Source of the DNA: Bryobacterales bacterium
GTDB taxonomy: Bacteria; Acidobacteriota; Terriglobia; Bryobacterales; UBA6623
DNA length: 64,000 nt
Assembly: GCA_028819215.1 (NCBI GenBank)
Contig: JAPPMG010000100.1
Span: 1 to 64,000, forward strand
Direction: 5' to 3'
The notes beneath the pieces were generated by a model. That model worked only from the letters and a program-made list of their open reading frames with translations. It did not search any database and was not told where the DNA came from. Made by a program: the position numbers and the translations under genes. Shown here piece after piece: positions 1 to 9,850 of the stretch. Numbering within the stretch: the first letter of the stretch is position 1; each line of letters opens with the position of its first letter.

Positions 1-248
1 CACCTTGGCACCGCGATCACAAAACGACTAGGTTATTCAGGCTAAACTCCTAAGCGCAGCGCCGCTCCATCAGGGGCAAGGGCGGAAAGGTCCGGTTCAC
101 CTGCCCATCGTTGGTGCCGGAGCGCCTTAGACGTGTGTTGTATGCTCTCAGAAAATGTGCCCAAGACCAGTACGAATACGGTCGCACCCGGAGCATAGGT
201 CTTACTGCGGAATTGTGGCGCTGCCTGCAGGGACCTGGTGCGATTCCC
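1..248. other. Upstream region without a recognised gene
   Basis: The frame of the helicase gene stays open back to a TTG near 111, but the extra residues resemble no domain, and the DUF4011 core begins shortly after the ATG at 249. I see no tRNA-like arms, convincing promoter hexamers or inverted repeat here. It is probably the 5' flank of the helicase gene and perhaps the edge of a neighbouring gene outside the window. Confidence 0.4.
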
Positions 249-3200
249 ATGGCTAGCGATCCTGTAGACGGCTCGGACGGACAGCCTCGGCCGACAGCGC
301 CGGGAGTGGCCAGGGCTCTTGAAACGTTGCGCGTGGGCCTGCTCGATGTTGGCAAGCGCAACCCCCTAATCAACGCCCCGGTCGGCAAAGGGCGCGGCAA
401 GCGAGTCCAGCTTGAGGACGAGCGCTCCGATCAGATCTTCGACATCCTCGCCGTCCGAGGCAAGCGGATGGCATTCGAGCCGTCGCAGCGTGAGGCTGAC
501 GAAGAGGTTGGTGGGGAGATGGTGCCGCTACCCTTCGCTGAGGAACTGCCGGTGGCCGCGCTGGCCGAGCACCATACCGACACGAAACTCCGCACCAACC
601 TGACGCAACAGGGGCTCCAATCGAAGCTGCTCTCGATCTACCGGGACGCCCGAGAGATCGAGGAGGAGCAGGGCGTCAACGTATTGTTCCTCGCACTGGG
701 GTTTCTGCTTTGGTATGAGAGCGAGTCCTCTGATGTGAAGCGCTACGCCCCGCTCGTGCTGCTGCCCGTGGATCTGCAGAGGGACAGCAGTCGTGGGCAG
801 TTCAAGCTCGTTCACCGCGACCAGGACATGGAGCCGAACCTGTCGCTGCGGGCAATGCTGGCGGATGACTTTCAACTCACGCTGCCAGACTTGCCGGAAG
901 GCGGCGACTGGCGGCCAACGGCGTATCACGAAGCGGTGCAGGAAGCGGTTTCGCTGAAGCCCCGCTGGCGAGTCCTGCCCGATCTGATCGAGTTGCGGTT
1001 CTTCTCGTTCGCCAAGTTCCTGATGTGGAAGGATCTTGCTCCCGATGGAGAGTTCGGGGAAGCCGGCAACCCGCTGCTCGACCGTCTACTGGTGGGTGGT
1101 GCCGAGGACCGGACCAGCATCATTGCACCGGACGAGAATCTCGATCAGCGCTTTGCCGATCCGAAGGAACTCGGGCACATCCTAGACGCCGACGCCTCCC
1201 AGACCCAAGTCGTTGCCGCTGCTCGCGCCGGTCGCAATCTCGTCGTACAGGGGCCGCCGGGAACGGGCAAGTCGCAGACTATCGCCAACATCATCGGCGG
1301 GGCCGCTGCCGATGGCAAGCGAGTGCTTTTCGTGGCTGAGAAGCGAGCCGCATTGGACGTGGTTCACGACCGTCTCGAAAAGTGCGGCCTCGGCCCTCTG
1401 TGCCTGGAGTTGCATTCGCACAAGGCCAACCGCAAGCACGTCTACGAGGAGCTGGGCAAGACCTTGGGGCTCGGGCGCCCGACCGCGCCAGACGCGGAGA
1501 CATACGAGCAAGTGCGCAGCGTGCGCGACGACCTGAATCGGATGTCAGCTCTATTGCATGAGCCCGACCAGCTTAGCGGGGACACCCCCTACGGGATCAT
1601 CGGCATGATCGCCGACCTAACCGAGGGAGGCTGCCCAGCGCCGGACTTCAGCATCCCGAATTCCGATGCGTGGGGACGCAAAGAATGCGCCCAGCGTCTC
1701 GAGGCTACGGCCGCGCTGGCGGCTCTGACCGATGAGCACGGCAGCGAAGCGCGCCACCTCTGGCGCGGCGCGACCAAGCGGCTCAACCCCATCGAGCGCC
1801 GTCGGCTCGAGGGGGCTTTGTCACAGGCAGCGACCTGCCTGGAGACGTTGCGAACGAGTCTGGAGCGAGTCCCCTCGCCCGCGCGGTGGGCGGGCTGCGA
1901 GCGGATTTCCGATGTTGGGGCAGCACTGCAGCAACTTGAGGCACTGCAGGCGATGCCGCCATCCGTACACGCGCTGTTGCGCGAGCAGGGCTTGGTTGAT
2001 CGGCCCCGCGCAGCGCTGGAACTGTGCGAGCAGATTCTGGTTTGGCAGCAGGGCCAAGCGGACCTGCTAACCGAAGTCATAGAGAGCGCGTTGGAGATCG
2101 AGTGGGATCAGGTGCGGCTTGTGATTGCCGCTCGCGGCAGGTCGCTGTTTCGCTGGTTGAATGGTGGCTACCGTGACGCGGTAGCGCGGCTCAAGTCGGT
2201 ATTCCGGACAGCGCCCCCGAACGATCTCCCCGGTCGTCTCGCGGTCTTGGATCGACTGCTCGAATCCCGGGCCGGCCAGCGCGCCATTGCCAAGCAGTCC
2301 GAACTTGGCCGCCAAGCACTCGGCACGGCTTGGAGAGAGGAAGACACGGACGTGGATTCTCTTCTGCCGCCGCTGCGCTGGATCGCCGAGCAAGCCGAGC
2401 GCATGGGCTCGGGCGAGCAAGTGCGAAGCCAGTGTGCCTCGATCCGTCCGGAATGGGATTTTTCAGACATCGCAGTCGACTTGAGCGGAGTTCATCAGGG
2501 CTGGGCCGCGGCCTGGCAGAATGTCGCCGACGCGGTGGGCTTGGACCTCAAGACGGCCTTTGGCCAAGCGCGTATCGACGATGTCGCCTTCGAGGCTGTA
2601 GCTGGCCGCTTGCGACTCTGGATCGGCGGCCCCGAGTCGATCGAAGGATGGCACCGGCTGAATTCCGCGGCTAGGCATGCGTCCGAGCTCGGCCTGGATC
2701 AGATCCGGGCACGTATCGCAGATGGCAGGCTGCCTACCGATCACGCCCGTCAGACGCTCGAGTTTGTCCGCGCCGAGGCGGTGTGGAACCGGATGTGCCG
2801 CGAGCAGCCGCGCCTGAACGAGATCGATGGCGCGGACCGCACCAGCAAGGTCGAGCGGTTCAAGGACCTTGACCAACGCCTCCAGGCCCTCACCTCGCAC
2901 GAGATCGCCATGCGGCACTTTGACGCGCTTCCTCACGGATCGTCGGGCCAGATCGGCATCGTGCGTGGCGAGATCGGCAAGAAGACCCGCCACATGCGCT
3001 TGCGCACCCTGCTGGACAGGGCCGGCGAGGCCGTGGCGACCATCAAGCCCGTGTTCCTGATGAGTCCGCTTTCGGTGGCGCAATATCTGAAGCGCGGCGG
3101 CCTGACGTTCGACATGTTGCTGATAGACGAGGCCAGTCAGGTGCGCCCCGCAGACGCGATGGGCGGGATCCTGCGCTCCAAGCAGATCGTCGTCGTGGGC

Positions 3201-4994
3201 GACCAGAAGCAGATGCCGCCGACCTCGTTCTTTGACCGGCAGGTCGGCGGTGCCGATGAGGCCGGTACTGAAGAGGACGAAGCCGAAATCCAGGCTGCGC
3301 AAGTGGGCGACATGGAGAGCATTCTCTCGCTCTGCGACGCACGGGCAATGCCCGGGGGAATGCTCCGCTGGCACTATCGATCCCGCCACCCGTCGTTGAT
3401 CCAAGTCTCGAACCACGAGTTCTACGACAACGGCTTGGTCTGCCCGCCGAGCCCGGACCAAGCCGGCAAGACCTCGGGCCTGACGTTCTCTTACGTGGAT
3501 GGTCAGTACGACCGGGGCAAGAAGCGCAACAATCCCATCGAGGCAGAGGCCGTGGCGGAGGCTGTTCTCCAGCATGCCCGGCGGCGTCCCGAGCAGACCC
3601 TGGGCGTCGTTGCGCTCTCGGTTGCCCAGCGTGACTCGATCCGCAACAAGCTGGAGTGGATGCGTGGCGAGTATCCGGAGTTGGAAGCCTTCTGCAAGGA
3701 AGGCAGGGAGGAACCCTTCTTCGTCAAGAATCTCGAGAACGTGCAGGGCGACGAGCGAGACGTGATCTTCATCTCGGTCGGCTATGGCAAGGATGCCGGC
3801 GGCTACATGTCGCAGAACTTCGGCCCGGTATCGAGCGAGGGCGGCGAGCGGCGCTTGAACGTCCTCTTCACGAGGGCGAAGCGGCGCTGCCGCGTATTTG
3901 CCTCGATTCGCCACGGTGACATACGCGTCGATGTCACAAAGCAGGCCGGCCCCCGCGTGTTGAAGCGATTCTTGAAGTACGCCGAAACAGGCGAGCTGGA
4001 CATTCCAGTGCTGACCGGTGCCGAGATGGACAGTCCGTTCGAGGAAGCCGTAGCCAAGGCCCTGCAGGGCCATGGCTACAACGTCGCTGCGCAGGTCGGT
4101 TCATCTGGATTCAAGATCGATCTTGCGGTCTACGACCCCGACGACCAGGGACGATTCCTACTCGCTATCGAGTGCGACGGCGCTCGCTACCACAGCTCAA
4201 GCTGGGCACGCGAGCGTGACCGCCTGCGCCAGAGCGTGCTTGAAGGGAAGGGCTGGACCTTCCACCGCATCTGGAGCACGGACTGGTTCTACGGCCGCAG
4301 CGCCGAAATGCAGAAGCTCTTGGATGCGATTGACCGGGCTCGATCTGCGGACGGACCGAAGATCCGGCCGCCCGCCAAGGTGGACGGTCCAGTGGTAGTC
4401 CGCGAGGCACCGATAGACCGTCCCCCTCCTGAAAGGGTCAAGTACGTCGAGGCGTCTTTTCCCGTCAAGGAGCGCGCGTACGGCGAGTTGCACGAAATGC
4501 AGGTAGGCATCCTCGCGGGCTACGTGACCAAGATCGTGGAGGCCGAAGGCCCTGTCCATGTGGATGAGATCGGCCGCAGGCTCAGCCGGCTCTGGGGGTA
4601 CAAGCGGGCGGGGTCGCGTATCAGGAATGCGGTGGACGAGGCTGTCCGACGCGCCATCCGAGCAGGCGAGATTTGCCACAGCCTGCCCGATCAGGCCAGC
4701 TTCCTAGAGAGCTGCCACGCTCCGGGGCCCCCCAAGGTGCGGGACCGTTCAGGCGCGCCCTCATCTGTTCGGTCGCCGGAAATGCTCCCTCCTGCCGAAT
4801 TGCGCCAGGCGGTTGTGGAAGCTGTCACAGCCAGCATCGCGATCAGACCCGGTGATTGCGCGGCGGACGTCGCCCGCATGCTGGGGTTCAAGTCGACCAG
4901 CGCCCAACTCAGGGCTTGCATCGAGCAGGAGGCGAGCGCGTTGACGGAAATCGGCACGCTAGCGCTGATCGACGGCGAGTTGCGCCTTCCGTAG
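249..4994 (+). CDS. DUF4011 / superfamily 1 helicase with Vsr-like nuclease and DUF3320 domains
   Basis: This 1581-residue protein is a large helicase-nuclease of the kind often found in bacterial defence islands. Visible in order: an N-terminal DUF4011 segment (LLDVGKRNPLINA near residue 20), a Walker A box GPPGTGKS near 335, a Walker B-like box LLIDEASQ near 957, SF1 motifs GDERDVIFIS and RRLNVLFTRAKRR around 1170-1215, a Vsr/DUF559-like nuclease segment (IDLAVYDPDD, then LLAIECDGARYHSS) at about 1262-1350, and a DUF3320-like winged-helix region near 1414-1470. I chose the ATG at 249 because DUF4011 starts soon after it; a TTG at 111 would add 46 unsupported residues. The nearest downstream gene converges on it at 22 bp, so it looks monocistronic. 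A role against foreign DNA is inferred from the family; the substrate is unknown. Confidence 0.85.
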   Translation: MASDPVDGSDGQPRPTAPGVARALETLRVGLLDVGKRNPLINAPVGKGRGKRVQLEDERSDQIFDILAVRGKRMAFEPSQREADEEVGGEMVPLPFAEELPVAALAEHHTDTKLRTNLTQQGLQSKLLSIYRDAREIEEEQGVNVLFLALGFLLWYESESSDVKRYAPLVLLPVDLQRDSSRGQFKLVHRDQDMEPNLSLRAMLADDFQLTLPDLPEGGDWRPTAYHEAVQEAVSLKPRWRVLPDLIELRFFSFAKFLMWKDLAPDGEFGEAGNPLLDRLLVGGAEDRTSIIAPDENLDQRFADPKELGHILDADASQTQVVAAARAGRNLVVQGPPGTGKSQTIANIIGGAAADGKRVLFVAEKRAALDVVHDRLEKCGLGPLCLELHSHKANRKHVYEELGKTLGLGRPTAPDAETYEQVRSVRDDLNRMSALLHEPDQLSGDTPYGIIGMIADLTEGGCPAPDFSIPNSDAWGRKECAQRLEATAALAALTDEHGSEARHLWRGATKRLNPIERRRLEGALSQAATCLETLRTSLERVPSPARWAGCERISDVGAALQQLEALQAMPPSVHALLREQGLVDRPRAALELCEQILVWQQGQADLLTEVIESALEIEWDQVRLVIAARGRSLFRWLNGGYRDAVARLKSVFRTAPPNDLPGRLAVLDRLLESRAGQRAIAKQSELGRQALGTAWREEDTDVDSLLPPLRWIAEQAERMGSGEQVRSQCASIRPEWDFSDIAVDLSGVHQGWAAAWQNVADAVGLDLKTAFGQARIDDVAFEAVAGRLRLWIGGPESIEGWHRLNSAARHASELGLDQIRARIADGRLPTDHARQTLEFVRAEAVWNRMCREQPRLNEIDGADRTSKVERFKDLDQRLQALTSHEIAMRHFDALPHGSSGQIGIVRGEIGKKTRHMRLRTLLDRAGEAVATIKPVFLMSPLSVAQYLKRGGLTFDMLLIDEASQVRPADAMGGILRSKQIVVVGDQKQMPPTSFFDRQVGGADEAGTEEDEAEIQAAQVGDMESILSLCDARAMPGGMLRWHYRSRHPSLIQVSNHEFYDNGLVCPPSPDQAGKTSGLTFSYVDGQYDRGKKRNNPIEAEAVAEAVLQHARRRPEQTLGVVALSVAQRDSIRNKLEWMRGEYPELEAFCKEGREEPFFVKNLENVQGDERDVIFISVGYGKDAGGYMSQNFGPVSSEGGERRLNVLFTRAKRRCRVFASIRHGDIRVDVTKQAGPRVLKRFLKYAETGELDIPVLTGAEMDSPFEEAVAKALQGHGYNVAAQVGSSGFKIDLAVYDPDDQGRFLLAIECDGARYHSSSWARERDRLRQSVLEGKGWTFHRIWSTDWFYGRSAEMQKLLDAIDRARSADGPKIRPPAKVDGPVVVREAPIDRPPPERVKYVEASFPVKERAYGELHEMQVGILAGYVTKIVEAEGPVHVDEIGRRLSRLWGYKRAGSRIRNAVDEAVRRAIRAGEICHSLPDQASFLESCHAPGPPKVRDRSGAPSSVRSPEMLPPAELRQAVVEAVTASIAIRPGDCAADVARMLGFKSTSAQLRACIEQEASALTEIGTLALIDGELRLP

Positions 4995-5016
4995 CTTCGC
5001 GGCCTGGCGCCGGACG

Positions 5017-5520
5017 CTAATAGACGATGAATTCGAGCAGGTTGCCATCGGGATCCCGCGTATAGCGGCTCGTTCCTTGGGCCGTGCCACCACTTCGGCC
5101 GCCGGTCCGGGGGACCGGTCCAGTCACGACTTCCGCACCGGCACGGGCCAGGGCCTCGGCCAGCGCTGACTCCGTGCCGTTCCACACGAAACAGAAGTCG
5201 CCGCAAGGTGGCTCGGCAGCCGGCGCCCGCAGCGTGAACTGCTCGCTCTGCCATAACGCGGGGCGGTGGAGGTTGATCTTGTGGTCCCCGAAGTGCACCG
5301 AGCAGATTCGCTCGCCCTCCTGCACGTCGAAGCCCAGATCGCGGTAGAACCGCAGCATGGCCTCGGTGTCGCGCATCGGCACCGCGACATGGTCAAATCC
5401 GCTGACCATTCCAGCTTGGCCCTCGGCGCGGCGGCGACCGAGCACTGCCAGGGCGCTGAGCGCAGCGCCGCCAGCCTGCAGGGAGCGCCTGAGGAATCCT
5501 CTTCTACGCTGAACTGCCAT
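5017..5520 (-). CDS. Tat-exported VOC (glyoxalase/bleomycin resistance fold) protein
   Basis: A 167-residue protein with a twin-arginine leader (RRRGFLRRSLQAGGAALSALAVL) followed by one VOC module. The module starts at GFDHVAVPMRDTEAMLRFY and ends at YTRDPDGNLLEFIVY, the usual closing strand with its Glu metal ligand. VOC proteins are metal-dependent dioxygenases, isomerases, lyases or binding proteins; the reaction here cannot be told from sequence. An exported VOC protein is uncommon. The gene lies 6 bp downstream of the sialidase-like gene on the same strand, so the two are probably co-transcribed, and both are exported. Confidence 0.8.
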   Translation of the reverse strand: MAVQRRRGFLRRSLQAGGAALSALAVLGRRRAEGQAGMVSGFDHVAVPMRDTEAMLRFYRDLGFDVQEGERICSVHFGDHKINLHRPALWQSEQFTLRAPAAEPPCGDFCFVWNGTESALAEALARAGAEVVTGPVPRTGGRSGGTAQGTSRYTRDPDGNLLEFIVY

Positions 5521-5526
5521 ATCGTC

Positions 5527-6675
5527 TTAGCCGCCTTGTACTGTTCCGTTGACCGTGAATGCAGATGGATTCCAGTGCGCCACCCGCATCTCGTAATGGT
5601 AGTCATCCGAGACTTGCGTGTAGTACGCCGTCACGGCATTGCCGTCCGCCGTTTGCACGGTGCTGGGGTACCCGCAGTCGGGCCGGGGGCAGTCCGCGAT
5701 CCTGAATGGCGGGCTCCAAGACGCCCCGGCATCGTCGCTCAGCCTGACGTCGACGCCATAGTTGTTCCAGCAGCGGTTGCCGTGGCTCAGCAGGACTCTC
5801 CCGTCGGCCAGTCGAGTGAGGTGGCCGGTCACCTGCAGCGGCAGGGTCAGGGGTTGCCGGCGTTTCCAGGTGCGGGCGTCATCGTTCGACGAAAACAGCT
5901 CGAGATGGACATCACGCCTCTCGCCGAACTCGCGAGCAGCCGCCAGCCAGCGCCCGCCGCCCAAGTGCAAGATGTCGGTTTCGTTGCCGCCGGGATGGAG
6001 TGACACCGCCTTGCCCCAAGTCCGCCCGCCATCCGAGCTCCTGAGCAGGTGGCAGGCTCGCGACTGCTCCCTTCTCAGATAGGCCGCCACGCACATTGAG
6101 CCGTCGTCCGCCGCGCGTATGTTGCCGAAAGGGATGAACTCGTTGCCTGCTCCTATCCCGTCCTGCGGCGGGGCGGGGAAATCCGTGCTGACTGACCATG
6201 TCCTGCCTTCGTCCGATGACCTGCAAACCCACGGGCGCAAGGGCTGGCGATGGGGATTGACCGGCTCTCCGCGCCTATTGCGGTCCGCCCAGCCACTGCA
6301 CAGAACGATGAGATCGCCGTTGGCGGCGATCCCGGCTGCGCAGTTCATCCTGTTCGTGCCGGGCTCGTGCTCGGCCGGCCGGCCGCGAAACCTCCATGTT
6401 CGCCCTCCATCTTCGCTTGCCCAGCAGTCCAAGTCGCCCTCCCACAGGCCGTGGTAGGGCTGGTTGAAGATCAGGGCAAGGATGGTGCCGTCGCTCAGGA
6501 TCTGAAGATTGGGCCATGCGCAGACTCCTTGAATGGCCGTGCGTGTGGCGATGCTGGTTGACTGGCCCGTAGTCGCGGCAATTGCCAGGTGCCGGCTTCC
6601 GGGAATCGTTCCCGTCAACCACGCGGCCGCGGTCGCCGGAATGCCGGCGAGTAGGTCACGGCGTCTGCAATCCAT
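5527..6675 (-). CDS. Exported sialidase-like BNR/Asp-box repeat protein
   Basis: A 382-residue predicted six-bladed beta-propeller of the sialidase (neuraminidase) superfamily. It has at least five Asp boxes of the S-x-D-x-G-x-T-W type: SEDGGRTW, SSDEGRTW, SSDGGRTW, SNDDARTW and SDDAGASW. I chose the internal ATG at 6675 because it gives a Tat-like leader, MDCRRRDLLAGIPATAAAWL; a longer frame back to 6813 would overlap the divergent gene. Proteins of this kind either release sialic or related acidic sugars or act as glycan-binding propellers. The catalytic Arg triad cannot be assigned with confidence. It is divergent from the cytochrome gene and sits directly before the exported VOC gene. Confidence 0.8.
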   Translation of the reverse strand: MDCRRRDLLAGIPATAAAWLTGTIPGSRHLAIAATTGQSTSIATRTAIQGVCAWPNLQILSDGTILALIFNQPYHGLWEGDLDCWASEDGGRTWRFRGRPAEHEPGTNRMNCAAGIAANGDLIVLCSGWADRNRRGEPVNPHRQPLRPWVCRSSDEGRTWSVSTDFPAPPQDGIGAGNEFIPFGNIRAADDGSMCVAAYLRREQSRACHLLRSSDGGRTWGKAVSLHPGGNETDILHLGGGRWLAAAREFGERRDVHLELFSSNDDARTWKRRQPLTLPLQVTGHLTRLADGRVLLSHGNRCWNNYGVDVRLSDDAGASWSPPFRIADCPRPDCGYPSTVQTADGNAVTAYYTQVSDDYHYEMRVAHWNPSAFTVNGTVQGG

Positions 6676-6742
6676 GGCAATACTGTACTCGCCGCAACGC
6701 ACATTCGGCATAATGATCAGCGGGGGACTCGTCTTGTCCCGT

Positions 6743-9700
6743 ATGCAAAAACCGATCCGAGCGCGCCTTGCCTGGTTGCTCGGGTTGGCCATCGCAGCGC
6801 CGGGCGTTTGCATTGGCGCGTCGGTGGATTTCGGACAAGACGTGCAACCTCTGCTGTCCGACCGCTGCTTCGCCTGCCATGGCCCCGACGCGGCTCAGCG
6901 GCAGGCCGGGCTTCGGCTGGACTTGCGCGATTCGGCTGTGGTGCCGGGGATGTCCGGCAGAGTGCCGATCGCGCCCGGGGACCCGGCGGCCAGCGAGCTG
7001 ATACAGCGGGTAGCTTCGGCGGATCCGGCCCGGCGAATGCCTCCGGCGTACTCCGGTCACGCGCCGTTGGAGCCGGGTGAGGTCGAGGTCTTGCGGCTGT
7101 GGATCGAGGGCGGTGCCGAGTATTCGACCCACTGGGCTTTCGTTCCGCCCGAGCGCCCGGCGTTACCAGATGTTTCGGAACCCGGTTGGTTGCGCCAGCC
7201 GCTCGATTCGTTCGTGCTGGCGCGCTTGGATGAAGAGAGCCTAGCTCCGTCGCCCGAGGCGTCGCCGAACGCGTGGCTGCGCCGGATGATGCTCGACTTG
7301 ACCGGTCTGCCGCCGTCTATCGAGCAAGTCCATGCTTTCGAGCGTGCTGTCGAGCGCGACGGCGAGGCCGCCTATGCCAATGCAGCCGATCAGGCTCTGT
7401 CATCGCCGCGCTACGGCGAGCGCATGACGATGGATTGGCTGGACGTGGCGCGCTACGCCGACACCCATGGATTCAACAACGACTCCGAACGTTCGATGTG
7501 GCGTTGGCGTGATTGGGTCATCGAGGCGTTCAACCGCAATCAGCCCTATGACCGGTTCCTTACGGAGCAATTGGCTGGCGATCTGCTGCCCAGCCCGACG
7601 ATCGACCAGCTCATCGCCACGGGCTTCAATCGCAACCACGTCATCAACTCCGAGGGCGGCATCATCGAGGAGGAATACCGCGTTGAGTACGTCGCCGACC
7701 GCGTGCGCACGCTCGGCATGGCGTGGCTGGGGCTGACGGTGGAGTGTGCCCGCTGTCACGACCACAAGTTCGACCCGATCTCACAGGCCGACTACTACCG
7801 GCTATTCGCGTTCTTTGACAACGTCCCGGAGCTAGGAGAGGCGGGCCGTGTAGCGAACGCGGTGCCCATGATCCCGGCCCCGACAGCCGGGCAGCGAGCC
7901 CAGATCGCTGACCTGCACTCCCGTATCGAGGAGTTGGAACGAGCTGACGAGGTCAGCGCTGCACGGTTCGAGCCAAGCGCGGATGCCTTGGCTGCGCTGG
8001 CTGCCCCTGAGTATCCGTATAACGCCGACTTCTTCGTTGGCTGCGAGGACGGCCCCGATGCGGGCATCGCGGGGCGCGCCTGTGGTGCGAAGGAGATAGA
8101 TCCGGAGACGGAGATCAAGCTGGAAAAGCACGGAGCGTTCACGCTGAGCATGTGGTTCCGCGCCGATGCCGAGCATTCCGATGCTCCGCTGTTCTCTGCG
8201 ATCGACTACTCCGCTGACCCGGCTTCGTCAGAGTATGGCCGAGGCGTCGGGCTGCGGTCTACCGGCAGCGAGGTGGAATTGCGGCTGAGTAAGCGCTTCC
8301 CCTCGTACTCGATCACTGTCAGCAGCAGCGGGGCTTCGCTTCGCCCGAGCCAGTGGCATCACGTCGCGGCAGTCTACGAAGGCTCTGAGGGCAAGCGCTC
8401 GATGCGTGCCGAAGCCGCTTGGGTCCGCCTGTATGTTGACGGCCGCGAGGTCGGGACCAAGGTCTTACACGATGACGCCCAATCGGCGGCTAGCTTCGTG
8501 GCGCCGTATCGGCTCGGTCGTGACAACAGTCCCGCAAAGCGCGAGTTTCCCGGGAAGTTTGACGAGGTCGCTGTGTGGCGGCGGGCCTTGACCGAAGACG
8601 AGGTCCTTGAGGTATTCGAAGCGGCGGCGCTTCCGTGGGCCGTGGCGCGTTCTGGCTCGCGACTGGAACGCCGCTGGCTCTATCGGAAGCTGAATCCCGC
8701 AAGCGAACTGACCGACTCGCGCCAGCAGCTGTTCGCCTTGGAGCGTGCGCTGCCGACCACGATGGTCATGCAAGACATGGACTCCGCGCGGCAGACGCAT
8801 GTGCTCATGCGCGGGCGCTACGACAGCCCCGGTGAGCCGGTGCCTCCAGCCGTGCCCGAGACATTGCTTGGACACTGGCCCGAAGCGGCGCCCAAGAACA
8901 GGCTGGGCCTGGCGATGTGGCTGACCTCGGGCCGGCATCCGACGACCGCTCGGGTGGTGGTCAATCGATTCTGGCAGCAGATTTTCGGCTTGGGCCTTGT
9001 CAAGACCAGCGGAGATTTTGGCCTGCAGGGAGAGACACCGAGCCATCCTGAACTGCTGGACTGGCTAGCGGTAGACTTCGCCGCTTCCGGCTGGGACGTC
9101 AAGCGTTTGATCAGAAACATAGTTCTGTCAGCGACGTACAGGCAAGACTCGGCAGCGGGGCAGTCCCTGCGCGACAGGGATCCCGAGAATCGGCTGTTGG
9201 CGCGCGGCCCGCGCTTTCGCCTGCCTGCCGAGAGCATCCGGGATCAGGCCCTAGAACTCGCGGGCTTGCTGAGCGGACAGCTCGGCGGGCCGAGCGTGCG
9301 TCCGTACCAGCCCGAGGGGCTGTATGACGGCGTGGTGGTCGGTGCGGACTATCCGGGCACCAAGTGGGAACAGGACGAAGGCGAGAGCCTGTACAGACGA
9401 AGCCTATACACGTTTTGGAAGCGCACCCTGCCGCATCCCACGATGACGGTCTTCGATGCGCCCGACCGCGAGTTCTGCACGGTGCAGAGGTCGATCACCA
9501 ACACGCCGCTGCAGGCTTTGACACTGATGAACGATCCAACGTTCGTGGAAGCGTCTCGCAAGTTGGCCGAGCGCGTGCTGCAAGAGTCCGGCCCGGATCA
9601 ATCTGAGCGACTCGCGCATGTGTTCGAACTCGTCATGGGCCGCAGTCCGACCGACGACGAGCAGCGCGTCTTGGACGAAACACTGCGAGCGATACTCGAA

Positions 9701-9850
9701 TCGCTGTCCGCAAGGGGTGCCGACCCAAGCGGCTTTCTGGCGGTCGGCGCATCGGCGCCCACGGCTGGTCTCGATGTCCGGCAGTTGGCGGCCTATGCCA
9801 TGGTGGCAAGTATGTTGCTCAGCGCGGACGAGGCGATTACGAAGTCATGA
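6743..9850 (+). CDS. Planctomycete-type cytochrome c protein, DUF1549 / LamG / DUF1553
   Basis: A 1035-residue secreted protein. A leader (MQKPIRARLAWLLGLAIAA) is followed by a PSCyt1 domain with a CFACH haem site (near residue 45), then DUF1549 (PSCyt2) with a second CxxCH, CARCHDHKFDP. Next is a LamG/concanavalin-like insert (GAFTLSMWFRAD to GKFDEVAVWRRAL), then DUF1553 (PSD1) to the C-terminus (FCTVQRSITNTPLQALTLMNDP). This architecture is widespread in Planctomycetes, Verrucomicrobia and Solibacter relatives and almost always precedes a DUF1501 gene, as here. Its role is unknown; carbohydrate-linked redox chemistry is often proposed. An ATG at 6713 is an alternative start. The stop overlaps the next gene by four bases, which implies translational coupling. 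Confidence 0.88.
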   Translation: MQKPIRARLAWLLGLAIAAPGVCIGASVDFGQDVQPLLSDRCFACHGPDAAQRQAGLRLDLRDSAVVPGMSGRVPIAPGDPAASELIQRVASADPARRMPPAYSGHAPLEPGEVEVLRLWIEGGAEYSTHWAFVPPERPALPDVSEPGWLRQPLDSFVLARLDEESLAPSPEASPNAWLRRMMLDLTGLPPSIEQVHAFERAVERDGEAAYANAADQALSSPRYGERMTMDWLDVARYADTHGFNNDSERSMWRWRDWVIEAFNRNQPYDRFLTEQLAGDLLPSPTIDQLIATGFNRNHVINSEGGIIEEEYRVEYVADRVRTLGMAWLGLTVECARCHDHKFDPISQADYYRLFAFFDNVPELGEAGRVANAVPMIPAPTAGQRAQIADLHSRIEELERADEVSAARFEPSADALAALAAPEYPYNADFFVGCEDGPDAGIAGRACGAKEIDPETEIKLEKHGAFTLSMWFRADAEHSDAPLFSAIDYSADPASSEYGRGVGLRSTGSEVELRLSKRFPSYSITVSSSGASLRPSQWHHVAAVYEGSEGKRSMRAEAAWVRLYVDGREVGTKVLHDDAQSAASFVAPYRLGRDNSPAKREFPGKFDEVAVWRRALTEDEVLEVFEAAALPWAVARSGSRLERRWLYRKLNPASELTDSRQQLFALERALPTTMVMQDMDSARQTHVLMRGRYDSPGEPVPPAVPETLLGHWPEAAPKNRLGLAMWLTSGRHPTTARVVVNRFWQQIFGLGLVKTSGDFGLQGETPSHPELLDWLAVDFAASGWDVKRLIRNIVLSATYRQDSAAGQSLRDRDPENRLLARGPRFRLPAESIRDQALELAGLLSGQLGGPSVRPYQPEGLYDGVVVGADYPGTKWEQDEGESLYRRSLYTFWKRTLPHPTMTVFDAPDREFCTVQRSITNTPLQALTLMNDPTFVEASRKLAERVLQESGPDQSERLAHVFELVMGRSPTDDEQRVLDETLRAILESLSARGADPSGFLAVGASAPTAGLDVRQLAAYAMVASMLLSADEAITKS

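Noticed and set aside
2463..4073. Long open frame on the minus strand inside the helicase gene
   Set aside because: It is the antisense shadow of a GC-rich gene with strong third-position bias; its translation has no domain, is Leu/Arg/His-rich, and the plus-strand helicase motifs are continuous.
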